Shown: positions 1 to 7,001, counted from the first letter of the stretch. The stretch is 14,420 nucleotides of DNA from Planctomycetota bacterium (GCA_024278035.1 JAJRUA010000247.1:1-14420); one strand, 5' to 3'. Numbers and translations: made by a program. The notes: a model not told the origin generated them from the sequence alone.

Positions 1-13
1 TAGGGCGGAGGTG

Positions 14-1480
14 TCACGCCTGGGCGGGATCGACTCCGTCTATCCAAGGGCCTTCGAGCGATTGATATTTTTCGGGGAAGAGAACACTTCCCGTGTCTCC
101 AGCAGTCCAGCCTGATACGTGCTTTGGCTTGGCGCGGTTGTAAGACATTTGCTCCCAACCTTTCGACCAAGAGTTGTTGCCTTCGCTGACGACGAGCGTT
201 TCGGGATCAAAGTGAAACGCCTTGCCTTCACGGTAACTGCGGGCTCCCAACTTAACGATCACCATGGCGGCAGCGCCAAGCTTCGGATCGCAGTTCACGC
301 TTTCCGGCGTGTCGGCAAACACGGCGTCAACGAAGTTGCCGAAATGAGCCACCGACGTGCTTTCTGGTAGTCCCACTTCAATTCGCTCACTCTTGATCTT
401 GGAGTCAAGGGTCACCTGCGGACGTTCGGCGATAAAATCATAGCCACCAAACTCTTCTTGGGTACCAAGAACAGCCGAGCCGTTATGACCACGAATCAAC
501 TGCGTGATGGGCGTGTTCGAGCAACACATCGTGGCCGTGGCAAGACCTTGGACTCCCTCTTGGAAGTCGGCAGCCACGGTCGCCACGTCGGGCACTTCAC
601 GGCCATCTAGTTCAAGGAAGATACCACCGGCCCCTACCACGCGGGCGGGGAATCGCAGGCCTGTTGCGGTGAGCATTGAGGTCGTACGGTGGACGAACAA
701 GTCGGTGAAAAATCCGGACCCAAAGTCCCAGTAACAACGCCACTGGGCAAATTTTGCCCGATCGAACGGCATGGCGGGGGCAAGGTCGAACTCACGACCG
801 AGGAACTTGTCCCAGTTAATGTTCTTCGGATTCATGTGTTGGCTTAGCGAATAGTAGCGCCACTGGCCCATCGACGAGTTGCGGTAGTACTCGGTCTGGT
901 ATTGCATGACCTTGCCAAGCTTACCGGCACGAATGTCATCGCGAATCTTTTTCCACACGGGGAGAGCCGTTGATTGCACGCCGACCTGCATCACGAGGCC
1001 CGAGGCTTTCCACGCCCGATAGACTTCGACAGCCTCTTCGACGGTGTGGGTCATCGGCTTTTCGCAATAGACATGCTTGCCGGCATTCAAGGCATCGATC
1101 GTCTGACGAGCGTGCCAATGGTCGGGCGTAGCAATCACGACCGCATCGATGGACGGGTCGTTCAAGATTTCGCGATAATCGTCGGTCTTCTTAGGAGCTT
1201 TACCCGTTTTCTGCGTGATTTTATCCGCTGTACCATCAAGGTAGCGGTTGTAGACATCACAAACAGCGGCACACTCGACGGTGCCTGTTTCGTTCTGCAA
1301 ATCGATGGAGGAATTCACGTGCGTTTGGCAACGGCCGCCGACACCGATGAAGCCAATTCGTAGGCGTTCGTTGGAGTTTGGCTTCGTGCCCGAAGCACCC
1401 AGCGCAGGAGTCGCTATCATTGCAGCTCCTGCCGTTGTGGCAGCAATAAACTTCCGACGAGTCACATTCTCAAGAGCCAC
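14..1480 (-). CDS. Tat-exported Gfo/Idh/MocA-family oxidoreductase
   Basis: This predicted NAD(P)-dependent dehydrogenase of the Gfo/Idh/MocA family has 488 residues. It probably acts on a sugar or sugar derivative outside the cytoplasm; the substrate is unknown. The N-terminus carries a twin-arginine signal (TRRKFI, residues 7-12, then a hydrophobic alanine-rich stretch ending PALGA at 25-29). A Rossmann fold begins with GFIGVGGR at 43-50, and the family's EKP motif is at 140-142. The C-terminal half looks like the usual GFO_IDH_MocA_C substrate domain. I chose the GTG at 1480 because AGGAG lies 7 bases upstream. It also places the twin arginines 8 residues from the start, as Tat signals expect. 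An in-frame ATG at 1525 would add 15 residues and lacks this support. Such exported oxidoreductases are numerous in planctomycetes, so the family call is firm and the substrate is open. The gene stands alone downstream of a 339-base gap. Confidence 0.93.
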   Translation of the reverse strand: MALENVTRRKFIAATTAGAAMIATPALGASGTKPNSNERLRIGFIGVGGRCQTHVNSSIDLQNETGTVECAAVCDVYNRYLDGTADKITQKTGKAPKKTDDYREILNDPSIDAVVIATPDHWHARQTIDALNAGKHVYCEKPMTHTVEEAVEVYRAWKASGLVMQVGVQSTALPVWKKIRDDIRAGKLGKVMQYQTEYYRNSSMGQWRYYSLSQHMNPKNINWDKFLGREFDLAPAMPFDRAKFAQWRCYWDFGSGFFTDLFVHRTTSMLTATGLRFPARVVGAGGIFLELDGREVPDVATVAADFQEGVQGLATATMCCSNTPITQLIRGHNGSAVLGTQEEFGGYDFIAERPQVTLDSKIKSERIEVGLPESTSVAHFGNFVDAVFADTPESVNCDPKLGAAAMVIVKLGARSYREGKAFHFDPETLVVSEGNNSWSKGWEQMSYNRAKPKHVSGWTAGDTGSVLFPEKYQSLEGPWIDGVDPAQA

Positions 1481-1487
1481 GTTGTCT

Positions 1488-1492
1488 CTCCT
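1488..1492 (-). promoter_or_regulatory. Ribosome binding site that sets the GTG start of the oxidoreductase
   Basis: The minus strand reads AGGAG here, with 7 bases between it and the GTG at 1480. No comparable site precedes the upstream in-frame ATG at 1525. The site therefore decides the start. Confidence 0.7.
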
Positions 1493-1503
1493 GGAGGATA
1501 CCG

Positions 1504-1541
1504 AGTATAGGATGGAAAGGGTCAACGACCCTCAAGTATAG
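1504..1541 (-). promoter_or_regulatory. Two -10-like boxes flanking a small palindrome upstream of the oxidoreductase
   Basis: The minus strand has TATACT at 1509-1504 and again at 1540-1535, 31 bases apart. Between them is GGGTCGTTGACCC (1531-1519), a 5-base inverted repeat with a 3-base loop. Either TATACT could be a sigma-70 type -10 box. I find no good TTGACA-like -35 at 16-18 bases for either. The palindrome is a possible operator. This is pattern reading only. Confidence 0.3.
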
Positions 1542-1819
1542 AATCAAGCGAAAGTTATTGTGTGTCGCGTTTTTGTGTGTCGCGGGGTCAGACCGGTTCA
1601 AGCAGCACTTAGGCACTTAGCCAGAACACCCTCCTTATCTTACCAAGAGTAAATTAGGGCGGCAATCACCCCAACCTCATAAGAATCTATCTGGAGATAC
1701 AAACAGTAAATAGTAACAGTCAAGGGTTTTATTGAGGTCTCCTTGCGTCCCCAAACGGCTTGAAAGCCTAGTTTTCTCCGATTTACGGGGGATTTTTGGA
1801 TCGGTTTTAGGGGAGGCTG
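1542..1819. other. Intergenic region between the aroD-aroE fusion and the oxidoreductase
   Basis: No gene is visible. A 12-base direct repeat (TTGTGTGTCGCG) occurs at 1558-1569 and 1573-1584, and the second copy runs into GGGGTCAGACC. Near the aroD-aroE stop, the arms CCGAT (1778-1782) and ATCGG (1800-1804) could form a weak hairpin. It has no clear U-run, so I do not call a terminator. Confidence 0.5.
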
Positions 1820-3316
1820 CTAAAACTTCACCGGTCCGATCGCCCGTTTGAGGGTTTCTCGCATGAGCTTCGATGGGGGTTCTTTGCCGGTAAAAAGCAA
1901 GTATTGGAGGGCAGCCTGACGGACGAACATCTCGACACCCGTCACCACACGGCAGCCATGCTCACGGGCTTCTTTTACCAGCAGCGTTGACTCAGGGTTG
2001 TAGACCGTATCGAACACAATCATTGCTGGCTTCAAGTACGCTTTGCTAAAGGGGGTTTCATCGACGTTCGGGTGCATACCGATTGGTGTGCCGTTGATGA
2101 GCACCTCGGCAGAAGCATTCTGTCGCGCCTTCCAGTCGATCGCTTTTGCACCGAACTGCTTGGCGAGCTGGTCGGCCCGTTTACGTGTTCGGCTGGAAAG
2201 AGTCACCTTGGCTCCCCGTTTTTGCAGGCCGTAGAGAATCCCGCGTGCGACCCCTCCCGCCCCGAGCAAAAGGACCCGCTTGCCCTTGAGTGGGCTTTCT
2301 TCTCCGGGCAAAGCAACCTTGCCTGCGAGTCCCAGCTCGAGAGAATCCATTGCCGCTTTGCAGTCCGTATTGTAGCCAATCACTTCTCCATCGCGGAAGA
2401 CCACCGTGTTCACCGCAGCGATTCCCTTGGCCGCCGGATCGACCTTCGTGAGGAAAGCGGCGATGGCCTCTTTGTGAGGGATTGTCACGCTGAGGCCTTT
2501 CACGCCAAGCCGAGGTGCTGTCGCGGCAAACTCTTCTAGCGAATCGGCCGGCACACGAAAGGGGATATAGACCGCATCGCGATTTTGCGTCTGAAATGCC
2601 GCGTTATGAATTTGAGGGCTAAGGCTATGCGCGACGGGATCAGCAATCACGCCGTAGACCTCGGTGTTGGGGCCGATATTTTCGTAGCCATAAACTTCCG
2701 TCATTTGTTGGAAGCTCAATTGACCTGGCGCAAGAGCCCGTTCATGGTGGAAGGTGGCATAGGTCCAGGGCGAGCCGAACTTTGCGCTGAGCAGTCGCGA
2801 AGGGGTGCCGATGTCGCCCATGCACATGCCCACGGTGGGAACACTGGCCGATTCCACAAGTTCAAGCATTCGCAAATTATCGCTCGGCCTTTGAGCCATC
2901 GTGGCGATTTTTATGATGTCGGCATCAAGGCCCGTCATACGAGCGTGTAGCTCGTCAAGATTCTCTGGTGTATGGCGAAAATTGTGATAGCTAATGATTC
3001 GCTTGGTCTTTCCATAGCGGGGTACTTTCTCCGCTATGTCTTCTTCAATATCAATATAGTCCGCTCCGAACGCGATCGCTTCGCGGAGCATCGTCATTCG
3101 CTTTTCTTCCGAGCCAATGAATTTTCCGCCATCCACTTCACGGCGGTAGGTGATGATGGCGGGTGTCGGACGATCTGCGAGCAAGCGCCCCAGGTTGATG
3201 CGCGTACTGATAAAGTCGAGTCGTAACTCGACAAGTTTTGCCCCTTGCTCCGCCAAGTGGCGGTGCTCGGCAAGCATGTGCTTATGACGACTTCGGCCAA
3301 TGCTGACGCAAATCAT
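1820..3316 (-). CDS. aroDE: Bifunctional 3-dehydroquinate dehydratase / shikimate dehydrogenase (AroD-AroE fusion)
   Basis: This cytosolic enzyme carries out two consecutive steps of the shikimate pathway: 3-dehydroquinate to 3-dehydroshikimate, then NADPH reduction to shikimate. Residues 1 to about 210 are a type I dehydroquinase, with catalytic His111 (SYHNF) and Schiff-base Lys136 (DIIKIA). Residues about 219-498 are shikimate dehydrogenase. They show the substrate-binding SLSP at 231-234, catalytic Lys282 (VTIPHKE), Asn303 (AVNT), catalytic Asp318 (YNTDC), the NADP-binding LGAGGVARGI at 351-360, NGTPIGM at 408-414 and a C-terminal GVEMFVRQAALQ at 460-471. Both halves look complete, so both activities are expected. 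The length of 498 equals the sum of the two enzymes with no long linker. The ATG at 3316 begins directly at the first dehydroquinase strand, although no strong ribosome binding site precedes it. The same order of fusion is known from plants, and is common in planctomycetes and chlamydiae. Confidence 0.97.
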   Translation of the reverse strand: MICVSIGRSRHKHMLAEHRHLAEQGAKLVELRLDFISTRINLGRLLADRPTPAIITYRREVDGGKFIGSEEKRMTMLREAIAFGADYIDIEEDIAEKVPRYGKTKRIISYHNFRHTPENLDELHARMTGLDADIIKIATMAQRPSDNLRMLELVESASVPTVGMCMGDIGTPSRLLSAKFGSPWTYATFHHERALAPGQLSFQQMTEVYGYENIGPNTEVYGVIADPVAHSLSPQIHNAAFQTQNRDAVYIPFRVPADSLEEFAATAPRLGVKGLSVTIPHKEAIAAFLTKVDPAAKGIAAVNTVVFRDGEVIGYNTDCKAAMDSLELGLAGKVALPGEESPLKGKRVLLLGAGGVARGILYGLQKRGAKVTLSSRTRKRADQLAKQFGAKAIDWKARQNASAEVLINGTPIGMHPNVDETPFSKAYLKPAMIVFDTVYNPESTLLVKEAREHGCRVVTGVEMFVRQAALQYLLFTGKEPPSKLMRETLKRAIGPVKF

Positions 3317-3480
3317 AGAAGGGCGGAGGCTTGAGGCTTTGAGATCGGAGGCGAGGGCAATTTATTAGCAGTGAAGCCTTGATTATCGCTTACCAATCGC
3401 CGTGTTACCAGACCTTACAGCGAGTTTTCAGGCGACCCGCAAAGTCGAGAAAGTAACGAATGGTTAAGGCCTGTACGAGT

Positions 3481-3529
3481 AATTGAGCCCTGCACGAGCT
3501 AAGCGAGAAGACCTCGATAGGCCGTGCTG
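3481..3529 (-). other. Possible hairpin downstream of mutL
   Basis: GCACG and CGTGC arms enclose a smaller CGAG/CTCG pair, giving a possible stem-loop a few bases after the mutL stop. No U-run follows, so it is at best a weak terminator or a processing structure. The rest of the gap to the aroD-aroE start (3317-3480) shows nothing I recognise. Confidence 0.25.
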
Positions 3530-3799
3530 TTAAATTCGTTGGAATCGGCGGTCGAGTTCTTCACGGGTGAAGACAAGCGACGTAGGGCGGCCATGGGGAC
3601 AGTGGTGGTGATTCTCCGTGTGGGGGCGTTCTGCGAGTAGGGCCGTGATCTCTTCTTCGGTCAGCGGGTCGCCGTACTTGACTGCCGCTTTGCAACTCAT
3701 CATGTGCAGAAGCTCATCGCACAAGTCGCGTGCTTCGGGCGTCTTTCCCCCATCCACTAATTGAGCGGCCAGCTCTCGCAAAGCGGCTGCTGGAGCCAC
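3530..3799 (-). CDS. mutL: C-terminal fragment of MutL, out of frame with the rest of the gene
   Basis: This 89-codon frame encodes the last part of the MutL C-terminal dimerisation/endonuclease domain. It contains CKAAV (residues 36-40, matching the conserved ACR-type motif) and CPHGRP (residues 67-72). Both normally sit beside the DQHA motif in the metal-binding nuclease site. The frame overlaps the end of the main mutL frame by 43 bases and is offset from it by one base. Reading through the A5 tract at 3801-3805 with one extra base would join them as LLSK-KVAPAA. The joined protein would be 642 residues, a normal MutL length. The GTG at 3799 is only the first possible start codon; no ribosome binding site precedes it, so independent translation is unlikely. 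This fragment is best read as part of a frameshifted mutL. Confidence 0.9.
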   Translation of the reverse strand: MAPAAALRELAAQLVDGGKTPEARDLCDELLHMMSCKAAVKYGDPLTEEEITALLAERPHTENHHHCPHGRPTSLVFTREELDRRFQRI

Positions 3800-5457
3800 C
3801 TTTTTGATAAGAGCGTCGGGAAGGAGGAGACGAGCACCGTATCGCCACCGAACGGTTCGATCTCAATGCCGATCTTTCCGAGCAATTCGCGCTCTTCAAG
3901 CACGGCGGCCGCTTCGAGGGGGGACAAGTCAACCGGCTCCGGCACAAGCAGCCGTTGGCGTTCGAGTGGTCCGGCCAGTACTTTTGCACGCAATTGCTCA
4001 TAAAGCACCCGTTCATGGAGGGCGTGTTGGTCGATAATTTCGAGGCCCGCCTCAGTCTCAACAACAAGATACCGATTATGAAGCTGAATCGCTTTGCCTG
4101 CCGCGACATGAGCGGGACTTTTTTCTTCGTCGGGAAAACCTTCCGTACCAGAAACCGAGTCGGAGGTGCGATGCGTTTCAGGCGGAGCACCCGCTCCTGA
4201 AACGCCACGGCTGAATCGATGCAGCGATAGGGGTTCTCCCGTTGTCGCATACGGTTTGAACGCAGGGGCACGATCAGTGTGGCCGCCAGGGCCGCCGGAC
4301 GGCTCGCCGGCTGGCCCGTCGAAACGCCGCTGAGGCGCCTCCTTGGCAAGGCCGCGCTGGGCCCAATGGACCAGTTCGCTTGGTGTGTCCGCTTCCGGCG
4401 ACGCCTCGTCCGAAGTGGCATTCGGAACCCCCGACCGAAGATCGGTCGAAAGAAACTTCGATCGCAACGTGCCTAAAAGTTGGCTGTAGAGGGGGCCTGC
4501 CTCAGCAAAGCGGACTTCGAGCTTCTGGGGGTGGACGTTCACGTCGACCAAGTTGGGAGGCATCGAAAGCCGAAGGAAACAGATCGGGCGGCGTCCGGTG
4601 AGGAGCAGCCCGCGGTAGGCTTCGCCCAAGGCGTGCTGGAGCGATCGATCGCGTACCGCTCGGCCATTCACCAGCAAGTACTGCATCTTTGTGTGCGAGC
4701 GGCTTTCGGTGGGAGCGGCGACAAAGCCCGCGAGCCGGACCGCCTCGCCCTTCTCACGGACATCTTCACTTTCGACCTGAACAAGGGCCCCGGCCAAATC
4801 ATCGCCAAAAAGTGTCGCGATTCGCTCTCGCCACGCAAGCAGGTCTTCTTCCTCACAAGCGGGAAGATCATGGACGAGCCGCCCCTTGTGCGTGAGCGTG
4901 AAATGAACTTCCGGGTGGGCGAGCGCTACACGGGTGAAGGCCTCGGTAACGTGCCCCGACTCGGTCTGAGCCGTGCGAAGAAATTTTTGTCGGACCGGCG
5001 TGTTGTAAAAAAGATCACGCACTTCGATCGTTGTTCCGACCGGACAGCCTGCCGGCACGACCGGCTCTTCGGCGCCGCCGTTCACGACCAACTCAGCACC
5101 GTCTCCTTCCGCTTGGCGGCTACGTAAGGTCAATCGGCTGACCGAAGCGATGGAAGCGAGCGCCTCGCCACGGAAGCCAAGCGTGTGGACCTCAAACAGT
5201 TCTTCTGCGGAACGAATCTTGCTGGTCGCATGGTTGGTGACCGCCAGCGTCAGCTCTTCAGCAGCGATGCCACACCCATTGTCAACGATCCGCACCAACT
5301 CAGCGCCCCCTTTCTCGATTGTCACATCAATGCGTGTCGCCCCGGAGTCAACGGCGTTTTCGATCAACTCCTTAACAACGCTCGCGGGGCGCTCGACCAC
5401 TTCACCCGCAGCGATTTTATTCACGACGAGCGGCGGCAGAGCAAGGATAGAAGGCAT
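3757..5457 (-). CDS. mutL: DNA mismatch repair protein MutL, truncated by a frameshift
   Basis: MutL is the ATP-driven mediator of mismatch repair that links mismatch recognition by MutS to strand incision. Residues 1 to about 335 form the GHKL ATPase and transducer domains, with ELIEN (catalytic Glu30, metal-binding Asn34), DNGCGI at 59-64, GFRGEAL at 94-100 and the conserved NVHPQKLEVRF at 307-317. A poor-quality linker rich in Gly, Pro, Ser and Glu covers about 340-450. The C-terminal domain begins at about 453 and carries the nuclease motif DQHALHERVLYE (476-487), fitting DQHA-x2-E-x4-E. This is the type found in bacteria without MutH. After Lys552 the frame leaves homology and ends 14 codons later at 3757. 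The true C-terminus continues in another frame to 3530. The visible product would keep its ATPase but lose part of the dimer interface and nuclease site. The ATG at 5457 starts at the canonical N-terminus. The gene follows the response regulator by 89 bases. Confidence 0.96.
   Translation of the reverse strand: MPSILALPPLVVNKIAAGEVVERPASVVKELIENAVDSGATRIDVTIEKGGAELVRIVDNGCGIAAEELTLAVTNHATSKIRSAEELFEVHTLGFRGEALASIASVSRLTLRSRQAEGDGAELVVNGGAEEPVVPAGCPVGTTIEVRDLFYNTPVRQKFLRTAQTESGHVTEAFTRVALAHPEVHFTLTHKGRLVHDLPACEEEDLLAWRERIATLFGDDLAGALVQVESEDVREKGEAVRLAGFVAAPTESRSHTKMQYLLVNGRAVRDRSLQHALGEAYRGLLLTGRRPICFLRLSMPPNLVDVNVHPQKLEVRFAEAGPLYSQLLGTLRSKFLSTDLRSGVPNATSDEASPEADTPSELVHWAQRGLAKEAPQRRFDGPAGEPSGGPGGHTDRAPAFKPYATTGEPLSLHRFSRGVSGAGAPPETHRTSDSVSGTEGFPDEEKSPAHVAAGKAIQLHNRYLVVETEAGLEIIDQHALHERVLYEQLRAKVLAGPLERQRLLVPEPVDLSPLEAAAVLEERELLGKIGIEIEPFGGDTVLVSSFPTLLSKRWLQQPLCESWPLN
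3799..3807 (-). other. mutL: Frameshift point in mutL at an A5 tract
   Basis: On the minus strand the main frame reads TCA AAA AGG across 3807-3799. The conserved C-terminus needs TCA AAA (A)AG GTG, that is one extra A or a -1 slip on the A-tract. Upstream of here the first frame matches MutL; downstream only the second frame does. The break is therefore localised to within a few codons. Confidence 0.85.
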
Positions 5458-5471
5458 GGAAATAGTTGTTA

Positions 5472-5530
5472 GTTAGGAGTTGCTAGGCGCTAGTTCTAGT
5501 TGTTTTTTTAACTAGCAACTAGCGTCTAAC
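5472..5530. repeat. CTAGTT-word hairpin repeat between the regulator and mutL
   Basis: CGCTAGTTCTAGTT (5488-5501) faces AACTAGCAACTAGCG (5510-5524) across a T7-containing loop. They pair at 14 positions with one bulged base. The outer arms (GTTAG near 5472 and CTAAC at 5526-5530) extend the dyad imperfectly. On the transcribed minus strand the loop is A-rich and no U-run follows the stem, so it does not look like an intrinsic terminator. It probably belongs to a dispersed family of intergenic palindromes, which this window cannot prove. Confidence 0.6.
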
Positions 5531-5546
5531 TACTAGCGACTCTTTT

Positions 5547-6581
5547 TCAGTTCAATCCGTATTCTTTGATTTTCCGGTACAGTGTCCGTTCTCCGATGCC
5601 GAGCATTGTGGCGGCTTCTTCTCGGTTGCCGGCGGTGACTTTGAGCGTTTCGGCGATGAACAACCCTTCGAGTTCGGAGATCGGTTTACCTACTAAATCG
5701 GCAAGGGCCGAGCCGCTGGAAGCTGGTTCGTTCTCTTCCCCTGTGATAGCGGGGACGAATTGTTCCGGCAAATCGTCCAGGTCGAGAACCCCATCCATGT
5801 CGACTACCACCATGCTTTCGATCGCGTTTTTTAATTCCCGAACATTGCCAGGCCAATCGTAGGCCAGCAAGCGTCGCCGGGCGGCCGTCGTAACGCTCCT
5901 GATTTTCTTGCCGTGTCGCTTGGTGTGAAGTTGGAGGAAATGTTCGATCAGCAGGGGGATATCCTCTCGCCGTTCGGTAAGTCGAGGTAAGCGGACCGTC
6001 ACGACCTTCAGTCGATGATAAAGATCTTCGCGAAAAGTTCCTCCGGCAATGGCCGCCTCCAGGTCACGGTTCGTGGCCGAGAGAATTCGCACATCGACTC
6101 GTTTGACTTCGTTCGTGCCGACCCGAGTGATTTCACCCGATTCGAGGACTCGCAGCAACTTGATTTGCGTTGCTAAGGGCATATCGCCCACTTCATCTAG
6201 GAAGAGGGTTCCTCCATCAGCGTACTCGAACTTGCCGACCCGATCGTGTGAGGCATCGGTAAACGCCCCCTTCACATGGCCAAACAGTTCGCTTTCAAGA
6301 ATGTTTTCGCTTAGCGCTCCGCAATTGAGCGCGACAAAGGGGCGTGGTTTGCGCGGGCTGTTCTGATGAATCGCCTGGGCAACCAGCTCCTTGCCGCTGC
6401 CCGTGTCGCCTTGAATGAGTACCGACGCATCGGTCGGCGCGATCCGGCTGAGCCGCTCAATCAGCCCTCGCATGACTTCGCTCTCGCCGACGACCCCTTC
6501 AAAACCAAATTTCTCATCCAACCTTTTGCGAAGCTCGACGTTCGCCCGCCGGAGGTGTTGGCTCCGAGCCGCGTTATCCAC
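5547..6581 (-). CDS. Sigma-54-dependent regulator, AAA+ and Fis-type DNA-binding part (separated from its receiver)
   Basis: This is the output part of an NtrC-type transcription activator, which uses ATP hydrolysis to open sigma-54 RNA polymerase promoters. Counting from the GTG at 6581, the AAA+ domain shows Walker A GDTGSGKE (58-65), the sigma-54 contact loop as GAFTDA (105-110; usually GAFTGA), Walker B GGTLFLDE (123-130), FREDLYHRL (183-191) and WPGNVREL (243-250). The C-terminus (about 318-343) is a Fis-type helix-turn-helix. The reading frame continues from the receiver open reading frame at 6965 and is interrupted only by TAG at 6587-6585. Residues 1-25 look like the normal linker helix between receiver and AAA+ domain, not a natural N-terminus. 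The GTG start has no convincing ribosome binding site; GGTAGG lies only a few bases away. The target genes are unknown. Confidence 0.93.
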   Translation of the reverse strand: MDNAARSQHLRRANVELRKRLDEKFGFEGVVGESEVMRGLIERLSRIAPTDASVLIQGDTGSGKELVAQAIHQNSPRKPRPFVALNCGALSENILESELFGHVKGAFTDASHDRVGKFEYADGGTLFLDEVGDMPLATQIKLLRVLESGEITRVGTNEVKRVDVRILSATNRDLEAAIAGGTFREDLYHRLKVVTVRLPRLTERREDIPLLIEHFLQLHTKRHGKKIRSVTTAARRRLLAYDWPGNVRELKNAIESMVVVDMDGVLDLDDLPEQFVPAITGEENEPASSGSALADLVGKPISELEGLFIAETLKVTAGNREEAATMLGIGERTLYRKIKEYGLN

Positions 6582-6584
6582 AAC

Positions 6585-6587
6585 CTA
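6585..6587 (-). other. In-frame TAG codon interrupting the NtrC-type regulator
   Basis: The minus strand reads CTC CGG TAG GTT GTG GAT, in the same frame before and after. Receiver sequence ends at LVQLR and linker sequence resumes at [10 protein letters not shown] single C-to-T change from CAG (Gln) would explain it. The interruption falls exactly between receiver and linker helix. Confidence 0.85.
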
Positions 6588-6965
6588 CCGGAGCTGGACC
6601 AAGTCGAGCGGTTTGAGCAGGTAATTGAACGCCCCACGACGCATCGCATCGACGGCCGATTCAACCGTTCCGTGGCCCGTGACTAAGATCACTTCCGCAT
6701 CTGGGAGCCGTTCTTTGCTCTCCGCCAGTAGTTCCAAGCCGCCCGTGCCGGGCATGACGAGGTCGGTAACGACAATCTCGTAGATCCCCTTTTCCAGTCG
6801 CTCGACCGCTTCTTCACCACTGTGGGCCACATCGCACTCGTAGCCAACTTTGGCGAGGCTCTCTGACATGACCTCGGCGTGGGCAGCGTCGTTATCCACA
6901 ACGAGCACCCGAATCGGCGGTCCTGCAGCGGCAGCGCGTGTTTTTTCCTTAGCCATAGGGGGCAT
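6585..6965 (-). CDS. Response regulator receiver domain, N-terminal part of an NtrC-type regulator
   Basis: This 126-residue CheY-like receiver accepts a phosphoryl group from a histidine kinase, most likely the one encoded just upstream. It shows the acidic pair Asp24 and Asp26 (VDND), the phospho-acceptor Asp68 (VVTDLVMPG), the switch Thr96 (LVTGHG) and Lys118 (LLKPLD), so it should be phosphorylatable. It ends at an in-frame TAG directly before the AAA+ part, where sister proteins run on without a break. If translated alone it would be a single-domain regulator without output. Two ATG codons (6965 and 6956) are possible starts; neither has a clear ribosome binding site, and the upstream leader is pyrimidine-rich. 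The kinase stop at 7161 lies 195 bases upstream, so joint transcription is plausible. Confidence 0.93.
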   Translation of the reverse strand: MPPMAKEKTRAAAAGPPIRVLVVDNDAAHAEVMSESLAKVGYECDVAHSGEEAVERLEKGIYEIVVTDLVMPGTGGLELLAESKERLPDAEVILVTGHGTVESAVDAMRRGAFNYLLKPLDLVQLR

Positions 6966-6969
6966 TATG

Positions 6970-7001
6970 AGGGGGGAAGGCGGAGGGGGGAAGGCGGAGG
7001 G
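6970..7001. repeat. 14-base tandem repeat upstream of the receiver gene
   Basis: AGGGGGGAAGGCGG (plus strand) occurs at 6970-6983 and 6984-6997 and begins a third time at 6998. It ends 5 bases before the receiver ATG and so forms a C/T-rich leader on the mRNA strand. It shows no Shine-Dalgarno sequence. Confidence 0.75.

Noticed and set aside
1481..1525. 15-residue extension of the oxidoreductase from the ATG at 1525
   Set aside because: It would bury the twin-arginine signal deeper in the chain, and the GTG at 1480 has a well-spaced AGGAG. The extension also overlaps the -10-like boxes.
3714..4421. Open frame of 235 codons in another minus-strand frame within mutL
   Set aside because: Its composition is Arg/Ser-rich shadow sequence; the true MutL frame covers the same bases with conserved motifs.
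4480..5127. Open frame of 215 codons on the plus strand opposite mutL
   Set aside because: It lies wholly antisense to well-conserved MutL ATPase sequence, has no recognisable domain, and is explained by GC-rich codon structure on the other strand.
5488..5524. Intrinsic terminator between the regulator and mutL
   Set aside because: On the transcribed strand the homopolymer is in the loop as A residues, and no U-run follows the stem.
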